From positions 1-27,934 of the forward strand of contig CAZTHL010000050.1 in NCBI GenBank assembly GCA_964613585.1: 27,934 nucleotides of DNA, written 5' to 3'. The stretch is from CAZTHL01 sp964613585. Lineage in GTDB: Bacteria; Pseudomonadota; Alphaproteobacteria; DSM-16000; Inquilinaceae. The notes beneath the pieces were generated by a model. The model was given only the letters and a program-made list of their open reading frames with translations. It made no database searches and was not told the origin of the DNA. This document shows, piece after piece, positions 24,300 to 27,934 of the stretch (positions are counted from its first letter, which is position 1; each line of letters opens with the position of its first letter). The position numbers were made by a program, and so were the translations under genes.

Positions 24300-24815
24300 A
24301 TGGGCCGCCTGATCCCGGGACAGCCGGTGCCCGACCTCGCCGTGCCGACCCTGGATGCCGGCGAGTGGAGCCTCGCGGCGCGATCGCCGGAGCAGCTCAG
24401 CCTGATCGTCTTCTACCGCGGCGTCCATTGCCCGCTGTGCCAGGGATACCTCCAGGACCTGGAGCGCCACCTCGACGGCTTAACCGGGCACGGGGTCGAG
24501 TCCCTGGCCGTGAGCATGGACAGCGAGGACAAGGCCCGCAAGTCCGCGCGAGACTGGGGGCTGACGGGGCTGACGGTGGGCTATGCCCTCGACGTCGGCA
24601 CGGCGCGGGACTGGGGACTGTATCTGTCGGAGTCGATCAAGGAGAGCGAGCCGCCCCTGTTCAGCGAGCCGGGCCTGTTCCTGGTGCGGCCGGACAGCCG
24701 ACTGTTCGGCAGCGTGGTGTCGACCATGCCGTTTGCCCGGCCGCGCCTCGAGGACCTGCTTGGCGGCCTCGACTTCGTCCTGGCCAACGCCTATCCGCCT
24801 CGGGGAACGGCCTGA
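24300..24815 (+). CDS. peroxiredoxin-like (AhpC/TSA, redoxin) family protein
   Basis: This 171-residue thioredoxin-fold protein has a C-x-x-C active site in LIVFYRGVHCPLCQGYLQDL (about residues 38-57), an arrangement typical of AhpC/TSA-like redoxins rather than classic 2-Cys peroxiredoxins. It continues with LAVSMDSEDKARKSARDWGL and LFSEPGLFLVRPDSRLFGSV. It likely reduces peroxides or disulfides; the electron donor is unknown. GAGGA 10 nt upstream supports the start at 24300. It is convergent with the photolyase fusion gene (15-nt gap). Confidence 0.85.
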   Translation: MGRLIPGQPVPDLAVPTLDAGEWSLAARSPEQLSLIVFYRGVHCPLCQGYLQDLERHLDGLTGHGVESLAVSMDSEDKARKSARDWGLTGLTVGYALDVGTARDWGLYLSESIKESEPPLFSEPGLFLVRPDSRLFGSVVSTMPFARPRLEDLLGGLDFVLANAYPPRGTA

Positions 24816-24830
24816 GCCGGCCGGCGGGCC

Positions 24831-27284
24831 TCACAGCAGCAGGGGCTCGGTCAGCGCCGCCTGCTCCTGCTCCCCGAGCGCGACCGGCGCCGTCCCCAGC
24901 ATGCGTCCGGCCAGCGCGGCGCCGGACAGGAACGCCGCCTCGATCCTCATGCCGAGACACCAGTCCCCGCACGCGCCGAGCCCCTGCTCCGGCTCGTAAA
25001 GGCACGGCTTGCCGAGCGGCGCGCAGGCCTGGGCGTAACGCCAGCGATGCGCCGACCGATGCGCCGGGCCCGGAAGCTCCAGTCCGAGGGCTGGCCCGAG
25101 CGCCGCGAGCAGCCGGCCGGCGATCGTCTCCGCCGGCTCCTCCAGATGCGCCGCCGACCAGTCCGGGGTGGCATGCAGCACCCAGGTCTCCGGCCCGCCC
25201 GCGTCACGCCTCGGCCTGGACCGGTCGCGGGCGATCCAGCCGAGCGGTGAATCCTGGACAAAGGCGCCGTCGAGCCCGGCCGGGATCGGCTCGGGGAAGG
25301 CGGCGAGAACCGACCAGCAGGGGGCCATCTCGACCGACCGGGCCGCCGCGGCCAGCCCGGGTGCGGCGCCCAGGAGCGGCGCGGCCTGCGGCGCCGGCAG
25401 CGCTACCAGGACCCGGTCGAACGGGCCGTGGGCGCTGCCGTCGCTGTCCTCGAGCCGCCATGCCGCGCTGTCGCGCGCGATTTTCGTCACGGTTATGGCC
25501 GAGCGGATCTCGAGACCCCGGGAAAGGTGCCGCATCACCGCGCTCATGCCCGGCACGCCGACGATCCGCTCGCTGGGCGAGGTCGGCTCGACAGCACCGT
25601 GCCGGAGCTTGACAATGGTGCCGGTCCACGAGGCGGCCACACCCTCGTCGATCCAGCTGTCGACATGGCGGCGGAAGCGCGGATCCTTCGCGGTGAGGTA
25701 CTGCGCGCCATGGTCGAAGACGAGCCCGCCCTCCCGGCGGGTGGTGATGCGGCCACCGACGCCGCGGCCCTTGTCGAGCACGGTGACCGCGTGGCCCTGG
25801 TCCGCCAGGACCCGGGCGCAGGTGAGCCCGGCCATACCGGCGCCGATCACGGCGATCCGGAGGACCTGCCCCGAGGCCGGTCGGCCGATCCGGGCCGCGT
25901 AGGCACCGACATCGATGCGCCTGGCGTGGTCGCGGGTCGAGCGCGGCCGGACCCGTCCGAAGACGGGCCGCGGCGGATCGAAGGGCCGGTCAAATTGACC
26001 GAGGCACCAGAGAATACCGCCGTACGAGTTCGGGTCCTGGCCATCGAGCGCGTAACGATGATTGAGATCGAGCAGGCGGTCGAGCGCCTCTTCGGCCGAG
26101 CCGCTCCAGCGCAGCACCTCCTTGCCCCACGTCATGCGCAGATTGTTGTGCAGCTCGCCATGGATCAGCAGCGAGCGCTGGGCGGCGTTCCAAAGGGCGT
26201 CACCGGTGGCGCCACGCGCCAGGGTCTCCCAGCCGTAGCGGGCCGGCCGCATGTCGAGCTCCGCTGCGCGCAGGCTCTCCCGAGCCCAGCCGGGCAGAGC
26301 CGCGGTGGTATCGTGGTCGGGGCGGTGAAGACAGAAAACGTGTGCCATCTCGCGCCAAACGAGCAGCTCGTCGAGAAACTTCTCGGTCCCTGCATCGGGC
26401 TGTTCCGCCGCCTCCCGCGCGATGCGAAGGGGCGAGACATGGCCGTGATGGAGGTAGGCTGACAAGCGGCTGACGGCGTCGCGCTGCATCGGGTCGTTGC
26501 GCCGCCGACCGTAGTCGCGAAGCCGGCCGTCCCGGAACAGCTGCCAGCGCCGGTACCCGGCGCGGCTGCCGCCGGGCGTGTCGGGGACAGGCCCGACCGT
26601 GTGGTCGATGTTGCATTGGGCCACCAGGTCGGGAATCGAGGCCGCCTGGAGATCGAGCGGCTCGAACGGCAGATCGGCGATGGGCGGCAGAGCGGCGACC
26701 TCGAGCTCCGGCCACGCCTGCCGCAGACGCTCCTCGCGGGCGGCCTGGGTGGCGCGGCGGAAGGCGAAGGCACGGTCGTGCTCCCGGCCGACCCGGATCA
26801 TCGGCAGCACGCAGGCCGTGTCGACCGCCCAGACCGCGACCGGGGCGGTGTCGGCGAGGCGCCGGATCCAGGCGGCGAGCGGCAGGGCCGGCATGTCCTC
26901 CGTGATGACCATGGCGGATCGGCGGGCGAGTTCGGCCAAGTGACCGCCGCGGTGGCCCGCCCTCTCGAGATGGAAGGCATAGGGAATGCGCCGCCCGGCC
27001 AGCTCTTGCTGGACGTCGCGGGCGCCCTCGAGGATGAAGGTGTGGTGCCGGTCCGAGGCATAGGGGTAGCCCTCCGGCAGGGCCTGATACACGAGCACGG
27101 AGTTCCCGAGCCGTTCTGCCAGGGAGAGCGCCACATCCAGCGCCGGGTTCTCATGCCCCCGCACGGCGTTGCGCATCCAGTAGAGAACGAGGTCGCCCTC
27201 GGGCTCGACCGCCGTCGGGTTGAGTGGACGGACGCGCTCGGCAAGATGGGCGGGCAGGTCGTCTGGAGCGATCACCGGGATCAT
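24831..27284 (-). CDS. phr: fusion: class II CPD photolyase + renalase-like FAD/NAD(P)-binding oxidoreductase
   Basis: This large protein (817 residues from the ATG at 27284; 839 if the ATG at 27350 is used) joins two FAD domains. The N-terminal part, about residues 20-455, is a class II cyclobutane pyrimidine dimer photolyase: LVLYWMRNAVRGHENPALDV, YPYASDRHHTFILEGARDVQ, DELLVWREMAHVF and RYALDGQDPNSYGGILWCLG are class II signatures. It would repair UV-damaged DNA with light. The C-terminal part, about 474-817, opens with a Rossmann dinucleotide site (IAVIGAGMAGLTCARVLADQ, then VTVLDKGRGVGGRITTRR) and HGAQYLTAKDPRFRRHVDSW, as in renalase-like amine oxidases and NAD(P)/FAD-dependent oxidoreductases. 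The frame is uninterrupted, so the fusion is real in this sequence. The 27284 start leaves the photolyase N-terminus at its usual position. Confidence 0.9.
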   Translation of the reverse strand: MIPVIAPDDLPAHLAERVRPLNPTAVEPEGDLVLYWMRNAVRGHENPALDVALSLAERLGNSVLVYQALPEGYPYASDRHHTFILEGARDVQQELAGRRIPYAFHLERAGHRGGHLAELARRSAMVITEDMPALPLAAWIRRLADTAPVAVWAVDTACVLPMIRVGREHDRAFAFRRATQAAREERLRQAWPELEVAALPPIADLPFEPLDLQAASIPDLVAQCNIDHTVGPVPDTPGGSRAGYRRWQLFRDGRLRDYGRRRNDPMQRDAVSRLSAYLHHGHVSPLRIAREAAEQPDAGTEKFLDELLVWREMAHVFCLHRPDHDTTAALPGWARESLRAAELDMRPARYGWETLARGATGDALWNAAQRSLLIHGELHNNLRMTWGKEVLRWSGSAEEALDRLLDLNHRYALDGQDPNSYGGILWCLGQFDRPFDPPRPVFGRVRPRSTRDHARRIDVGAYAARIGRPASGQVLRIAVIGAGMAGLTCARVLADQGHAVTVLDKGRGVGGRITTRREGGLVFDHGAQYLTAKDPRFRRHVDSWIDEGVAASWTGTIVKLRHGAVEPTSPSERIVGVPGMSAVMRHLSRGLEIRSAITVTKIARDSAAWRLEDSDGSAHGPFDRVLVALPAPQAAPLLGAAPGLAAAARSVEMAPCWSVLAAFPEPIPAGLDGAFVQDSPLGWIARDRSRPRRDAGGPETWVLHATPDWSAAHLEEPAETIAGRLLAALGPALGLELPGPAHRSAHRWRYAQACAPLGKPCLYEPEQGLGACGDWCLGMRIEAAFLSGAALAGRMLGTAPVALGEQEQAALTEPLLL

Positions 27285-27735
27285 ACTCGGCAAGGCTAGG
27301 GCCACCGGCCGCGCCTTCCAGGGGTTCCGCGATCGCCCGCGGGCCGCCATCGACCGCCGTGGCGTCGTGTCGCGTGCTCGAGCGGCGGACGCGCGGGCCC
27401 GGCCTGCGGACAGCGGAAGGGCGGGAAGCGGCGGCTTCGACGCTGCCTCTCAGAAGTAGCAGCAATGCGCAAGTCCTCAAAGGTTAAGGGTTGCTAACCC
27501 TATGGACTTTCGCCTAGCCCTCTTGCGCGCATCCTGGGCAGCCCGCCGTGATCGTCCGTCGTCCCAGGGGGCGGAACGAGCGCGCCAGCGCAGTGCTTGC
27601 GCGGACTCTTGAGCCTCGCCGGCGGACGGGGCGGAGTGGCGCGGCGATTGCTTCCGGGTGTCGTCAGGGCGAAGCCCGTCTCAGTCGAATCTCGAGAACC
27701 AGTCCTGCGGGGACGTCGCGAACAAGGAGCCGTTC
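27285..27735. other. intergenic region between photolyase fusion and nitB
   Basis: This divergent spacer holds no convincing gene. It contains a possible EcfG-like promoter on the - strand (GTTCC at 27324-27328, ACCG at 27304-27307 on the + strand) and an inverted repeat near 27487-27501 that could regulate nitB. Confidence 0.45.
27487..27501. promoter_or_regulatory. inverted repeat upstream of nitB, possible operator
   Basis: AGGGTT (27487-27492) and AACCCT (27496-27501) are exact reverse complements with a 3-nt spacer, in a slightly AT-richer patch 235 nt before the nitB start. The symmetry suits a dimeric regulator, but the binding protein is unknown. Confidence 0.35.
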
Positions 27736-27934
27736 ATGCCGGCCGTCACGAAAGAGAAGCACCAGATCGGCGATTTTCTTGTCGATTACGAGGACAAGAA
27801 GTTCGAGGACGTGAAGGCCAATCCCGGCGAGAAGGCGCTGATCACGTTTCATACGGTCGCCTTCGAGGGCTCGATCGGCCTAGTCAACCTGCTGCAGGGC
27901 AAGCGCCTCATCCGCAAGGGTTTCAAGACCACGA
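27736..27934 (+). CDS. nitB: MSMEG_0572/Sll0783 family protein (NitB of the nit1C cluster), truncated by the window edge
   Basis: The first 66 codons are present; the gene continues beyond the window. The sequence MPAVTKEKHQIGDFLVDYED, then KALITFHTVAFEGSIGLVNL and LQGKRLIRKGFKTT, closely matches the start of the MSMEG_0572/Sll0783 family (nitrogen starvation response protein, DsrE-like fold expected). This gene normally heads the nit1C cluster, with a nitrilase, radical SAM, acetyltransferase and other genes linked to growth on cyanide as a nitrogen source. AAGGAG 6 nt upstream supports the ATG at 27736. The biochemical role of NitB itself is unknown. Confidence 0.85.
   Translation, partial: MPAVTKEKHQIGDFLVDYEDKKFEDVKANPGEKALITFHTVAFEGSIGLVNLLQGKRLIRKGFKTT

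Noticed and set aside
27573..27600. GGAAC upstream of nitB as an EcfG promoter
   Set aside because: At 16 nt spacing the sequence is TGCT, which does not match the CGTT -10 element.

Overview
The window is very GC-rich, densely coded chromosomal DNA from an alphaproteobacterium, most likely a Rhodospirillales-type lineage (the order is inference). The strongest marker is a NepR-type anti-sigma factor beside an EcfG-type sigma factor, the general stress response pair found in Alphaproteobacteria. An alphaproteobacterial type of Fur, DUF1127 and DUF2934 proteins and an OxyR-AhpC-AhpD block fit this. No tRNA, rRNA, CRISPR array, phage or transposase gene was seen.

Left part (1-5.4 kb): a frameshifted DUF6134-like gene copy; nepR (+) facing ecfG (-), with an EcfG-type promoter in front of nepR; an AT-rich island holding a good sigma-70-type promoter; and two tandem AraC-family regulators, the second broken by a frameshift.

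Middle left (5.4-14.6 kb): a conserved hypothetical gene; a complete TPP riboswitch leading a small ORF and, through an ATGA overlap, a sodium:solute symporter-family transporter that is therefore a candidate thiamine or thiamine-precursor importer; a flippase-like membrane protein (UPF0104); an intact, Tat-exported DUF6134 protein (paralogue of the broken copy); an AI-2E/PerM-family membrane protein; the radical SAM enzyme of the AmmeMemoRadiSam system; and a DUF445 membrane protein.

Peroxide block (14.7-17.7 kb): oxyR is divergent from ahpC, with an ATAG-N7-CTAT OxyR half-operator overlapping the oxyR start. ahpD follows ahpC, but a palindromic repeat element lies between them. A DUF2934 protein with a histone H1-like tail follows.

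Right part (17.7-27.9 kb): two overlapping DMT/EamA exporter-type genes; DUF1127, hemolysin III-family and DUF2333 genes; a Rieske oxygenase divergent from a Fur-family regulator; a small hypothetical gene; a peroxiredoxin-like gene; a large fusion of a class II photolyase with a renalase-like FAD oxidoreductase; and, at the very edge, the first 66 codons of an MSMEG_0572/Sll0783-family protein, which usually opens the nit1C (cyanide/nitrile nitrogen) cluster.

Three copies of a roughly 125-bp imperfect palindrome (7905-8030, 16413-16535, 24104-24228) form a dispersed MITE-like family. The overall theme is stress and redox defence (general stress response, peroxide, iron, light-driven DNA repair) among unrelated housekeeping and transport genes.
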